A DNA stretch of 64,000 nucleotides from a bacterium (GTDB lineage: Bacteria; Pseudomonadota; Alphaproteobacteria; Acetobacterales; Acetobacteraceae), in contig JAMFRO010000088.1 of NCBI GenBank assembly GCA_026224825.1, positions 62,001-126,000 on the forward strand. The letters run 5' to 3'. Position 1 is the stretch's first letter, and each line of letters starts with the position of its first letter. Of the stretch, positions 26,258 through 34,730 are shown one piece after another. Below the pieces are notes generated by a model. The model saw nothing but the letters and a program-made list of their open reading frames with translations. It had not been told where the DNA came from and did not search any database. The translations under genes were made by a program, and so were the position numbers.

Positions 26258-27043
26258 TTATCGGTCGCCAGCGGTAAGGGCGGCGACACGCTGCGGTTTA
26301 AGGAGGGTTACCTCGTGAACATCGGTGAATGCGATCAGGCCGTCACGTTTCAACTGACTAAAGGAACGGGAGACCGTTTCAATTGTCAGCCCGAGATAAT
26401 CGGCAAGATCGGTGCGGCTCATCGGTAAGGACAGTTTTGCGGCGGCCGGTTTTGATGCGCCCACCGGGAATGGTTCGCTTCTTTCCAGCCATGACATCAG
26501 GAAGCTGGTCACCCGCTCGATCGCGGTTTTCCGGCCTAGCAAAAGCATCTGTTCCTGCGCAATCACCATTTCATGCGTTGCAACATCCAGTAGCTTTCTT
26601 TCAAGTGCTGGAAATTCTGCGAACACCTGCAGCAGCGGCGCCCGCTCAAACCGGCAGAGATTCACATCAGTGATGGCTTCCGCGCTGAAAGCGTATTGCG
26701 CCGATACCGCCAAGCCAAGAAAATCCCCGACGCCCATGAAGCCTGTGACCTGCCGCCGGCCATCCGCCAGCGACTTGAATACACGTACATTGCCTTGATT
26801 GACGTCATAAAAGTGACTAGCGGGATCGCCTTCTTCTATAAAAGTTTTACCGGCAGGGATAACCACACGCTGCGCCACACGCGCCAGAAACCCGATGTCT
26901 TCATCGGAAAGCGCATCGCACAGACCCACATGCCGGGCGTCACAATCCTCGCACTGGCCGGATGTTGGGCTATTGACGGGGTTTATCGTTATCGGCCGGC
27001 GGGCGAAAGGCACATCTCGCATGGTGATTGGGTCCAAGCTCAT
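26258..27043 (-). CDS. fnr: FNR/FnrL-type oxygen-responsive regulator
   Basis: This 261-residue Crp/Fnr regulator has the full set of candidate [4Fe-4S] ligands: C31, C34 and C42 (C-x2-C-x7-C, the FnrL spacing) and C130 in VNLCRF. The cyclic-nucleotide-like beta roll spans about 50-140. The winged helix near 205 has LTIETVSRSF with the E-x2-S-R residues that read TTGAT in FNR. It should bind DNA as a dimer only when oxygen is low. The start is placed at ATG 27043; a GTG six codons upstream is an alternative and neither has a clear ribosome-binding site. It lies directly upstream of arcABC on the same strand. Confidence 0.9.
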   Translation of the reverse strand: MSLDPITMRDVPFARRPITINPVNSPTSGQCEDCDARHVGLCDALSDEDIGFLARVAQRVVIPAGKTFIEEGDPASHFYDVNQGNVRVFKSLADGRRQVTGFMGVGDFLGLAVSAQYAFSAEAITDVNLCRFERAPLLQVFAEFPALERKLLDVATHEMVIAQEQMLLLGRKTAIERVTSFLMSWLERSEPFPVGASKPAAAKLSLPMSRTDLADYLGLTIETVSRSFSQLKRDGLIAFTDVHEVTLLKPQRVAALTAGDR

Positions 27044-27139
27044 GTTGCAGGGTATATGCACCAGAATGAGATTCTTGGCCAGTGAGCATAATCTATCTCT
27101 CGGTACTGGCCCATGTCGGTTCTCATAAAAGGCAGCGGC

Positions 27140-27153
27140 TTGCGCTAAATCAA
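27140..27153. promoter_or_regulatory. Weak FNR-like site between divergent fnr and the 175-residue gene
   Basis: TTGCG-CTAA-ATCAA has one perfect half-site and a degenerate other half (eight of ten). It lies about 100 bases before fnr and 48 bases before ATG 27201, so it could mediate autoregulation or control the divergent unknown gene. This is a weak match and could be chance. Confidence 0.35.
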
Positions 27154-27200
27154 AGCAGAGATATCGATATCGGCTAAAGTCCTGCTCTTAAGGGGGTTTT

Positions 27201-27728
27201 ATGCCTGATTATATTGTTGAAGCTTTATCACGAATGGCGATCAGCGATGCCTTTCCAATGATGCATCTGGTGATGCCTAAGCTGGATTTGCAGTCGTGGC
27301 AACGCTTCGCGCGCTTCACATTACACACAAGCCGGGACAGACCGGCCGGTATATTAATTGTGAGACGCAGTGCCCGTCGTCATATTTGTGGCTTGGTGTG
27401 TTACCGGCTGGCGGTTGACCCGACGTATGGCCGGATCATCCAGGCGTGCCATCTTACAGGGATCGACATCCTCAACCCTCGGCCCATCGTTTTATTGTTG
27501 CTCCAACATCTGGGCGTGCTGGCGCGGTCAAATGGCTGCACCACTGTACATATTCGAATTCCGAATGATGCGTTGGCGGCAAGTTTGCGGTCTGGCATCT
27601 TGGGAGGGTGCGGTTTCCACACACGCGTTTGCTGCTCGCTCGACATTGAATTGGCGCTAAAAGAATCGCTGCCAGGCGAAGTGATGCGCGTAGAATATAT
27701 TGCAAAAGATACGCCGGTAGCCAGTTGA
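27201..27728 (+). CDS. Uncharacterised 175-residue protein in the FNR/arginine region
   Basis: This protein starts at ATG after AAGGGGG. No domain was recognised with confidence. The pattern of strands and helices (PAGILIVRRSARRHICGLVCY, then IVLLLLQHLGVLARSNGCTTVHIRI) is loosely reminiscent of a GNAT acetyltransferase, but the acetyl-CoA motif is not clear. Six cysteines are spread along it. It is divergent from fnr, with a weak FNR-like site between, and convergent with the arginine/ornithine decarboxylase. An FNR-controlled accessory role is a guess from position. Confidence 0.6.
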   Translation: MPDYIVEALSRMAISDAFPMMHLVMPKLDLQSWQRFARFTLHTSRDRPAGILIVRRSARRHICGLVCYRLAVDPTYGRIIQACHLTGIDILNPRPIVLLLLQHLGVLARSNGCTTVHIRIPNDALAASLRSGILGGCGFHTRVCCSLDIELALKESLPGEVMRVEYIAKDTPVAS

Positions 27729-27753
27729 GGTAACGGCGTATCATTATGGTGAT

Positions 27754-30057
27754 TTAATGTGTAGGGGGCAGCGTTTTCAGGCAAAGCGCGTGATACAATC
27801 CCGACTTGACTTCAATTCCATGAATATCGTGCGTGAAGCCCGGAAAACGCTGATCGAAAGTTTCAAGCGCATGGAGATAATCGAGCGCGGCACCATCCTT
27901 GGCACCGGCTGATTCGCCGGGCATCAACAAGGGTATGCCGGGCGGGTAAGGTACAATGCCGGTTGCCAGCGTACGTCCCGCCACCTGTTCCAGGGGCAAT
28001 TGTTCAACATTGCCGCGGACGAGCTGCTCATAGGCGTGTACCGGAGAGCAGATTGGTAGCGGCAAACTGCCAAAAGCATTTTTGAGTAGAGTGCCGATAC
28101 GCAGTTCCTGCATTTCGCGATACATTTCATCGGCCAGATCTTTTAGGCCCAGTGCACCGTAGCGTGCTGGGTGAGAGGCGCCCAGCGCGGGCAGTACGTG
28201 CGTCAGCGGCGCGTTGGCATCATAATCGCGCTTGAAATCCAGCAGTGCGTTTATCAAGCTGCCCCACTTGCCTTTGGTGACGCCAATGGAGAACAGGAAC
28301 AGGATGGTGTAGTCTGCGGTCTTTTCGGGAATGATGCCCTGTTGATCCAGATATGCCGTCACCAGTCCCGCGGGTATGCCAAAGTTTGATCCGGTATCGA
28401 TTAACCCGCCAGGGCAAACGACGGATACTTTGATCGGGTCCAACATGCAGAACCCAGGTTCGATATCGCCAAAACCGTGCCATGCCGCCTTTGGTTTGAG
28501 CAGCCAGTTTGCCGGGTCTTCAATCAACCGCTCAGGTGAGGCAGCGTGAAATGCAGTTTGCATGCCGGTGCCATCGTCGCCGGTATCCGGCTGCCAGGCA
28601 CCGAAGAACCAGTCGTTTTTGTCTGCGAACTCGGCCTGCAACCTTGCCAGCATTTGCCGGAAACCTACCGCCTCGCGGATCGCTTCGGTCGTCAACGCAA
28701 GCCCGCCACCGCCATCCATCATTGCGGCACTTACGTCGTTCGAGGCGATAATCGCATATTGCGGCGAGGTGGAGGCATGCATCATGAAGGCTTCATTGAA
28801 CCGGTCATGCGGCACAGGGCTACGGCCGTCCCGAACATGGATCATCGACGCCTGGGACAGGGCGGCGAGCAGTTTATGTGTCGATTGAGTTGCAAATATC
28901 GTTGGGCCGGCTTTATCATATTCCGCCAGTTTGCCGCGCATCGCATGACGGTCCTGATAGATCGGGTTGAAGCGGGCATAGCCAAACCAGGCTTCGTCGA
29001 ACAGCATGCGATCCACGGATTGCCCGAGCAGGTTTTGAACGTGCGCGACGTTATAGCAGAGGCCATCGTAAGTGGAATTGGTGACCACAGCGAAGGCCGG
29101 CGTCTGGTCCGGAATGTCATGCATCAACGGATTCGCGTTGATCGCCGCCAGGATGGATTCTGGGGTAAAATCTCCGGAACGAATGGGACCGATGATGCCC
29201 AGGTGGTTGCGCGTAGGAATGAGATAAGTGGGTATAGCGCCAGTAAGTGTCATCGCATGTTCGATCGACTTATGACAATTGCGGTCGCAGAGTGTGGCCT
29301 GGTTTCGCGTTACATTGGCCATCAGAACAACGCGGTTGGAAGTGGAAGTGCCGTTGGTGACAAAATAGCTGCGGTCGGCACCAAAAACGCGTGCGGCATT
29401 TGCTTCCGCGGCACCGATAGGGCCTGAATGGTCGAGTAGAGAGCCCAACTCTCCCACCGATACGGATAGATCAGAGCGCAGAAGATTTTCACCGAAATAG
29501 GAGAAGAATGCCTGACCAACGGGTGATTTCAGAAAACCGGTGCCCCCGGTATGGCCTGGCGTATGCCAGGAATATTCATGTAGTTGCGCAAAATCAACCA
29601 GTGCGCGGAACATGGGCGGCAGAAGCTGGGCTTGATAACGCTTGATTGCCGCGACAATGCGTCCGGCGACAAAGTCTGGCGTGTCTTCCAGGAGCCAGAT
29701 GAAATCATCCGCCTGTTGCATGGCCTGTGCTGGTATGCTTGCCGCCATGCTACGATCGGCCAGCAGGAATATCGGCATTTCAGCATTATGGGCTCGAAGT
29801 TTCTGCAAAAGCCCGATGGCCTCGCTTCTGTCGTTGCCGGTTCCAATATCCCAGTCGATGATCGCGCATTGCAGAGAGGCATCAGAGCTGACCGAGGCGG
29901 CGCCATCGTTTGCTGTCACGGAAATGGTCAACGCCACGCCGTTCGTCTCGAGCATTTGGGCAAGTGCCCCTAAAGCGCGGCCAGATGCAGTAGGATTATA
30001 AAATTCATCATCGATGATAATCGCGCGCATAGCCATCTTGTCGCTGCTGGACGCCAT
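27754..30057 (-). CDS. Orn/Lys/Arg decarboxylase, group III PLP-dependent
   Basis: This 767-residue decarboxylase has a response-regulator-like wing domain first (MRAIIIDDEFYNPTASGRAL; AIIDWDIG; PIFLLADRS). A large PLP domain spans about 140-560, where ATQSTHKLLAALSQASMIHV holds the PLP lysine (STHK). A C-terminal domain includes VPYPPGIPLLMPGES. The start is ATG 30057, because AGGAG sits eight bases before it; an upstream in-frame extension lacks one. Decarboxylation consumes a proton, a classic acid-stress role. Whether arginine, ornithine or lysine is preferred is not readable here. An FNR-type site lies about 62-75 bases upstream. Confidence 0.9.
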   Translation of the reverse strand: MASSSDKMAMRAIIIDDEFYNPTASGRALGALAQMLETNGVALTISVTANDGAASVSSDASLQCAIIDWDIGTGNDRSEAIGLLQKLRAHNAEMPIFLLADRSMAASIPAQAMQQADDFIWLLEDTPDFVAGRIVAAIKRYQAQLLPPMFRALVDFAQLHEYSWHTPGHTGGTGFLKSPVGQAFFSYFGENLLRSDLSVSVGELGSLLDHSGPIGAAEANAARVFGADRSYFVTNGTSTSNRVVLMANVTRNQATLCDRNCHKSIEHAMTLTGAIPTYLIPTRNHLGIIGPIRSGDFTPESILAAINANPLMHDIPDQTPAFAVVTNSTYDGLCYNVAHVQNLLGQSVDRMLFDEAWFGYARFNPIYQDRHAMRGKLAEYDKAGPTIFATQSTHKLLAALSQASMIHVRDGRSPVPHDRFNEAFMMHASTSPQYAIIASNDVSAAMMDGGGGLALTTEAIREAVGFRQMLARLQAEFADKNDWFFGAWQPDTGDDGTGMQTAFHAASPERLIEDPANWLLKPKAAWHGFGDIEPGFCMLDPIKVSVVCPGGLIDTGSNFGIPAGLVTAYLDQQGIIPEKTADYTILFLFSIGVTKGKWGSLINALLDFKRDYDANAPLTHVLPALGASHPARYGALGLKDLADEMYREMQELRIGTLLKNAFGSLPLPICSPVHAYEQLVRGNVEQLPLEQVAGRTLATGIVPYPPGIPLLMPGESAGAKDGAALDYLHALETFDQRFPGFTHDIHGIEVKSGLYHALCLKTLPPTH

Positions 30058-30118
30058 CTTGGAAACTCCTGGGCGGTTCGGGTTATGCACAGCCGTACTG
30101 TTCCCAGCCGCATTCACA

Positions 30119-30132
30119 ATGATCTGTATCAA
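30119..30132 (-). promoter_or_regulatory. FNR-type site of the decarboxylase gene
   Basis: On the minus strand it reads TTGAT-ACAG-ATCAT, nine of ten positions of the FNR consensus. It lies 62-75 bases before the start codon at 30057, inside the gap after trhA. The -10 at the class II distance is poor, so the exact promoter is uncertain. Confidence 0.55.
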
Positions 30133-30209
30133 CGCCAGGGGGCACTCTGGGTCTCCAGCGCCGTCATGCAACTCCACGCAAAGTGCCGCCCGGCACCTGT
30201 CAACCGGTG

Positions 30210-30866
30210 CTACACCAGTTGGGCGATGGCGCCGAACTGCAAGGCGGCACCGGCAAGAACCATCACATGCCAGATGGCATTGTGGAACCGCACACCACCC
30301 CAGGCATGGATGAGCGCGCCCAGCGAATAGACAACCCCGCCAAACACCAGCAGCGCCAATGTGCGCGCGCTCACCGAGGCCACGAGAATCGGCAGAAACC
30401 CAATAACCACCCAGCCCATGCCCACATACAGCCCCACCGACAAACGGTCGGAGCGCGGCACCGCCACGAATTTCAGCACGATGCCGGCAATCGCCAGGGC
30501 CCAGATCATCCCCAGCAGCAGATGCCCGGAGAATTCAGGAAACGCATCCAACGCAAAAGGCGTATAACTGGCCGCGATCATCACAAAGATCATGGCATGG
30601 TCCACACGCCGCAGCCGGGCTTTAACCCGCCCATCGGCCGCCGCATTATAAAGCGCCGAGGCTATCAGCATGCAAAGCAGCCCGGCACCGTAAACCCACA
30701 TCGATATAGCGAGTTTGGCACTAGGTTCCGGCGGCAGGCGGGAGATCAGCCAGGCCACGGCGGCCAAAGCCCCAAGAATGCCAGTAACATGCACCACCCG
30801 GTCCGCCAGCAGCTCGCCACGGTCATAACGCGGAAAATCATGCAACTCCGGTGCTTCATCGCTCAT
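30210..30866 (-). CDS. trhA: PAQR-family membrane protein TrhA (hemolysin III type)
   Basis: This 218-residue protein has seven predicted membrane helices. The conserved residues of the hemolysin III/PAQR superfamily are present: ELLADRVVHVTGILGALAA near residue 18, the SALYNAAA segment, RVDHAMIFVMIAASYTPFAL near 90, and the C-terminal FHNAIWHVMVLAGAALQF with the metal-ligand histidines. TrhA proteins influence membrane fluidity and energetics; toxin function is not implied. It follows the AsmA gene on the same strand but is separated by a terminator-like hairpin. Confidence 0.9.
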   Translation of the reverse strand: MSDEAPELHDFPRYDRGELLADRVVHVTGILGALAAVAWLISRLPPEPSAKLAISMWVYGAGLLCMLIASALYNAAADGRVKARLRRVDHAMIFVMIAASYTPFALDAFPEFSGHLLLGMIWALAIAGIVLKFVAVPRSDRLSVGLYVGMGWVVIGFLPILVASVSARTLALLVFGGVVYSLGALIHAWGGVRFHNAIWHVMVLAGAALQFGAIAQLV

Positions 30867-30887
30867 GCCCGTAACCTAGCTCAACAC

Positions 30888-30942
30888 GCATTAAAAAGGC
30901 CAGAGCTCTGATGCGTACGCAAAACCCTGGCCTTTTTAATGC
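30888..30942 (-). terminator. Bidirectional-looking hairpin at the end of the AsmA gene
   Basis: Arms of 16 perfect base pairs (GCATTAAAAAGGCCAG and complement) flank a 23-base loop. Each arm brings an A/T run, so it could terminate either strand. It overlaps the last codons of the AsmA gene and precedes trhA. Confidence 0.7.
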
Positions 30943-32867
30943 CGCGCGTGGATGGCGGTGATGGCATCTTCGCAGGCGTTTTTGTCGCCCAGGCCCAGGC
31001 GGATGGTGGGCAGCAGGGCCAGCGGCGGGAACAGCACACCGAGGGCGATGGCCGGGACGACGCGCACGGCGAGCGGGCCGGGGGCAGGCAGCATGCTCGG
31101 GTTTTTCAGCGTGCCGCCAATATCTATCGGCGTTGAAAACGAGCCGATGGAAATATGCGTCGCCTCGGTGCGCAGTTCCAAGTCGAGTTTTTCAGTATCG
31201 AGATTGGCCGTGCCGGAGCCCAGAATATTGGCCTCCTTGGTGGCCAGCAGGAAGGTTTTGGTGTCCACCACGCCATCGGTCAGCGCGAAATCCGAGACCA
31301 TGCAGTCGATCTGCGTTTTCGTGGGAATGCCCAGGGCCGAGAGCACGGCATCGCCGAACTGCAACCCGGCCAGATCCACCAGCAGCGCGCTGAGATCCGC
31401 GCCGTGCTGCAGCGAGAGGGTGGCATGGCCATTGCCATGGCCGAGGATCGCCGCCATGGAATTGCCCGTGCCGGTGAGGTGGGCAGTGCCGCCGATGGTG
31501 CCATCGCCGGCGAAGGCATGGGTGGCGGCCATCAGCCGCGAGAGCTGCAATTTCCGGAAATCGACATTCGCCTTGGCATGCACCACGCCGTCCTGCTGGT
31601 CGAGGTCGAAATCGCTGGCGATGGTTCCAGTACCGACGGCGAAATTCAACGGATCCACGGTGATATGCCCATCCACGATGGTGAGATGCACGGTGAGATT
31701 ATCAAGTGGCACATCGTGGTTGATGATGTGCTCGCCATGATAATGCAAATCCACATCGGCAATTTTGATCTTCGGAAGGTTGATGGGCGTATCCGGCAGA
31801 AGCTTCGGGTTGGCCACCGCCTGCGCCATTTTCGCCTTGGTCGCTTCATCCTGGCCGGGTGTCGTGGTTTTGCCAGGCGTGCCGCCCAGGAACCCGGCAA
31901 GGTCGGTCAGATCCACCTGATGCGATGTCAGATCTCCAACCACCTTGCGCCGCGGCGTGCCGGGTGTCTCTGTAATGCTGCCTTCGAGGTCAGACGAGCC
32001 GACGCGGCCGGCAAAATCATCAAAATGGAAGGTATTGCCAACGTAATTCAGCCGCCCGCTGAGGGAGAACGGCGGCGTGGAGGGGATCGGCACGCCGGTA
32101 AGCTGGTACAGATTGGCCATGTCCTGCCCGGTGAAGGAGAGTTTCAAATGCGCCCCGGCAAAATGCTGCGGATCGTCGATGGTCCCGGCCAGGCTCGCCG
32201 TTGTGGTGCCGTTCTGAATATGCAGATCCACCGGATAGGGTGCGGCATTATCGCGCAGCGAAAGCAACGCCCCGCCGATGAAGCGCCCGCTGACCGGCGC
32301 CCCGGCATAAGTGCCATGCGCATCCACCACAATTTCGCCACCCGTAAAAAGTTTTGAATTGGAGGGCGCATCACGCGTGACGATGGTCATATCGAAATCT
32401 GATTTTTCGGACGGCATAACCACGCTGGCCCGCCCGTCCTTTATCACCAGCTCGCCCAGCTTCGGCGGCTTGCCGCCTCCGCCGCTGGTGTGCAGGGCAA
32501 AATTGCTTTCCCCCGAGGGCAACTCGCGCGCATTGATCACCGGCTGGTCCAGCTCGATGCCAGGCACCGAGAGCTGCTGGTGGAACAGATAATCCACCAC
32601 ATCCACAGTCACGGCGAGCCGCGCCACGCTCGCCAGTTCCGGCTCATCGGCCGGAAACCCGCTTGGATTATCAATCACCAGCCCCGTCGCCGTGGCGGTC
32701 ACCCTGCGCCCGAGCGACACATGCAAATGCTGCATCGTCACCTTGCGCCCCAGAGCGGCGGAGGCCTGCGCATCGACAATGGGAATAAACCAGTCCCAGT
32801 TCCAGAAGATCATCAGCAGAATGATGACACCCAGAACCGGGAGCAGGATTTTCGTCCAGATGCTCAC
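30936..32867 (-). CDS. AsmA family protein
   Basis: This 643-residue protein has an N-terminal membrane anchor (ILLPVLGVIILLMIFW near residues 7-22) and a long beta-rich periplasmic body. AsmA N-terminal motif LGRKVTMQHLHVSLGRRV lies near 40, and the C-terminal AsmA_2-like part covers about 400-600 (repeated GTIGGTAHLTGTG-type strands). AsmA-like proteins are inner-membrane proteins proposed to bridge to the outer membrane and affect lipid transport. The ATG overlaps the stop of the ferritin-like gene (ATGA), so the two are co-translated. Confidence 0.87.
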   Translation of the reverse strand: MSIWTKILLPVLGVIILLMIFWNWDWFIPIVDAQASAALGRKVTMQHLHVSLGRRVTATATGLVIDNPSGFPADEPELASVARLAVTVDVVDYLFHQQLSVPGIELDQPVINARELPSGESNFALHTSGGGGKPPKLGELVIKDGRASVVMPSEKSDFDMTIVTRDAPSNSKLFTGGEIVVDAHGTYAGAPVSGRFIGGALLSLRDNAAPYPVDLHIQNGTTTASLAGTIDDPQHFAGAHLKLSFTGQDMANLYQLTGVPIPSTPPFSLSGRLNYVGNTFHFDDFAGRVGSSDLEGSITETPGTPRRKVVGDLTSHQVDLTDLAGFLGGTPGKTTTPGQDEATKAKMAQAVANPKLLPDTPINLPKIKIADVDLHYHGEHIINHDVPLDNLTVHLTIVDGHITVDPLNFAVGTGTIASDFDLDQQDGVVHAKANVDFRKLQLSRLMAATHAFAGDGTIGGTAHLTGTGNSMAAILGHGNGHATLSLQHGADLSALLVDLAGLQFGDAVLSALGIPTKTQIDCMVSDFALTDGVVDTKTFLLATKEANILGSGTANLDTEKLDLELRTEATHISIGSFSTPIDIGGTLKNPSMLPAPGPLAVRVVPAIALGVLFPPLALLPTIRLGLGDKNACEDAITAIHARH

Positions 32868-33430
32868 TTCAGCTTCGGTGTGCCCTGATGCGCCACCAGA
32901 AGATCATGCATATCCGTCGCATGCTCCTCTTCATCCTTCAAAATATGCTCAAGCAACAGCCTTGTCGTCGGGTCCTTCGGCGTAAAATACTGGATCAAAT
33001 CCCGGTAATGCTCGATCGCAATGCGCTCTGCCACGAGATTCTGCTCCACCATCTCCACCAGCGTGCCGCCATGGCCATATTCAGTGGCTGAGCGCCCCAA
33101 CAGGCCTTCCGGGTTAAAATCCGGATCGCCGCCAAGCTGGTCAATCCGCTCAGCCAGCGCCAGCATGTGCTCCCGCTCACTCTCCGCATGCTCGGTAAAC
33201 TCGGCGGCCACCGATTTGCTGCTGATGCCAGCAACGGAAATCGCATTCATCGTATAGCGCAGCACGCACACGATCTCGGTCGCCAGCGCCCCCTGCAGCA
33301 GCTCGATGGTCTGGCCCACATCCTTATACCCGGCGGTCACGGCACCGGAGTCGAGCGATTTGCGGGCCTGGTCGCGCAATGTTTTCACATCGCGCAGGAA
33401 GGTATTTTTCTCAACGGCACTATCGGGCAT
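32864..33430 (-). CDS. Ferritin-like di-iron protein (bacterioferritin/Dps-like)
   Basis: This 188-residue four-helix-bundle protein has ferroxidase-type ligands: Glu in ALATEIVCVLRYTMNA near residue 48, E-x2-H in TEHAESEREHMLALAERI near 78, Glu in NLVAERIAIEHYRDLI near 130 and LKDEEEHATDMHDLL near 165. It probably stores or detoxifies iron in the cytoplasm. It is longer than Dps and lacks the bacterioferritin haem methionine in an obvious place. The start is ATG 33430 with GAGGGAG upstream; a TTG five codons earlier would overlap that ribosome-binding site. It overlaps the AsmA gene by four bases. Confidence 0.85.
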   Translation of the reverse strand: MPDSAVEKNTFLRDVKTLRDQARKSLDSGAVTAGYKDVGQTIELLQGALATEIVCVLRYTMNAISVAGISSKSVAAEFTEHAESEREHMLALAERIDQLGGDPDFNPEGLLGRSATEYGHGGTLVEMVEQNLVAERIAIEHYRDLIQYFTPKDPTTRLLLEHILKDEEEHATDMHDLLVAHQGTPKLK

Positions 33431-33623
33431 CGGGCTCTCCCTCAATTGTAACTTGCCTCTCTATGTGGCCCGCCCCGCGCCGATTGAAATGCGTCCCGCA
33501 TGGCGGTGATTTTGATAATCGGTAACAAACTTGGGGCGGAATGTCAGAAAACAATCATGGACGCGCTGGATAAAATTCGTATATGTGACGTATAATCTAC
33601 CTTAGAGAATAATCGGAGCGAAA

Positions 33624-34652
33624 ATGCAGGATGTCACCGGGCTCGACGTGCCAACCACGCTGCAAGGCGCGCTTGACCCCGCCTGGCTCAGCGCCGCACT
33701 CGGCAACAAGGTGCAGGACATCGAAGTGCTGGAGGTCATCCGCACCGTCGCCACCAAGCTACGCTTCGCCGTCACCTTCGCCGGGGGCGACCGCCGGGCC
33801 TTCTGCCTGAAAGGCTTCCTGGATGTGGACGCCACCATGGCGGCAGGCGGCGCCACCACCGTGCTGGAAGCCGATTTCTACCGCGACATCGCAGCACATG
33901 TGGCCCTGCGCGCCCCGCCCTGCGTCGCCACCATCATCGACCGCGCCGCCCCACGCGGCATCGTCATCATGCGCGATCTCATCACCGACGGCGCGCGTTT
34001 CTGCACCGCACTGGAAGCGTTCAGCCCGGACCAGGCCTCGCGCAGCCTGGAGCAACTGGCCCTGCTCCACGCCGCACCCGGGCTGCTGGAAGGCCGCCCC
34101 TGGATCAAGCCACGCATCGCCTCCCTGGCCAATGCGCAATACGTGCCCCAGCCCGTGCTGCAGGACATGCTGAACGGCCCGCGCGGCGAATTCCTGCCAG
34201 CCCGCACCCGCGATGCAGGCATGCTGATCGCCGGTGTAAAAGCGCTGGCGCAGGCCGATGCCACACGCCCGCAAACCCTGGTGCATGGCGATTACCACGC
34301 CGGCAACGTCTACCAGACCGCCGACGGCCCCGGCATGATCGACTGGCAATTGCTGCAAAAAGGCAGTTGGGTGCTGGATGTCGCCTACCACATCAACGCC
34401 GTCTGCGATGTCGCCGTGGCCGAACGCGAAGAGCGCCGGCTGCTCGCGCATTACCTGCATACCGCGCGCCGCCTGGGCTGCCCGGTGCCAGCGGAAGAAG
34501 AAGCCTGGGCCGCATACCGCGCCGCCGTGGTTTACGGCTATTACCTCTGGTCCATCACCCGCCGTGTCGACCCCGCCATCATCAAAATTTTCGTCAACCG
34601 TCTGGGCAGCGCCGTCACAAGGCATGAAAGTTTTGCTCTGCTCGGGCTCTGA
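33624..34652 (+). CDS. APH-fold phosphotransferase (choline/ecdysteroid kinase-like)
   Basis: This 342-residue protein kinase-like enzyme has the catalytic loop LVHGDYHAGNVYQT near residue 217 (HGDxxxxN) and the metal-binding GMIDWQLLQKG near 238, with a lysine-bearing N-lobe around TKLRFAVTFAGG. These APH-type proteins in catabolic clusters act on hydroxylated small molecules or alcohols, not necessarily antibiotics. It is followed by an aldehyde dehydrogenase and an SDR on the same strand. The upstream AT-rich DNA has repeated CGTATA motifs. The start ATG follows CGGAGCGAAA. Confidence 0.85.
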   Translation: MQDVTGLDVPTTLQGALDPAWLSAALGNKVQDIEVLEVIRTVATKLRFAVTFAGGDRRAFCLKGFLDVDATMAAGGATTVLEADFYRDIAAHVALRAPPCVATIIDRAAPRGIVIMRDLITDGARFCTALEAFSPDQASRSLEQLALLHAAPGLLEGRPWIKPRIASLANAQYVPQPVLQDMLNGPRGEFLPARTRDAGMLIAGVKALAQADATRPQTLVHGDYHAGNVYQTADGPGMIDWQLLQKGSWVLDVAYHINAVCDVAVAEREERRLLAHYLHTARRLGCPVPAEEEAWAAYRAAVVYGYYLWSITRRVDPAIIKIFVNRLGSAVTRHESFALLGL

Positions 34653-34698
34653 TTGACCTGCCGCGCCCCAGATCTTATGCTCGTATACAGGAATACAA

Positions 34699-34714
34699 AT
34701 TCGTATAAGCGAAT
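34699..34714. promoter_or_regulatory. ATTCG/CGAAT inverted repeat before the aldehyde dehydrogenase gene
   Basis: ATTCG-TATAAG-CGAAT lies 17-32 bases upstream of the GTG start. The same half-sites recur, with different spacing, at 38091-38108 and within the operator at 39250-39293, so it is a candidate target of the local IclR regulator. Confidence 0.4.
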
Positions 34715-34730
34715 ATAAGAGGGAAAATCC

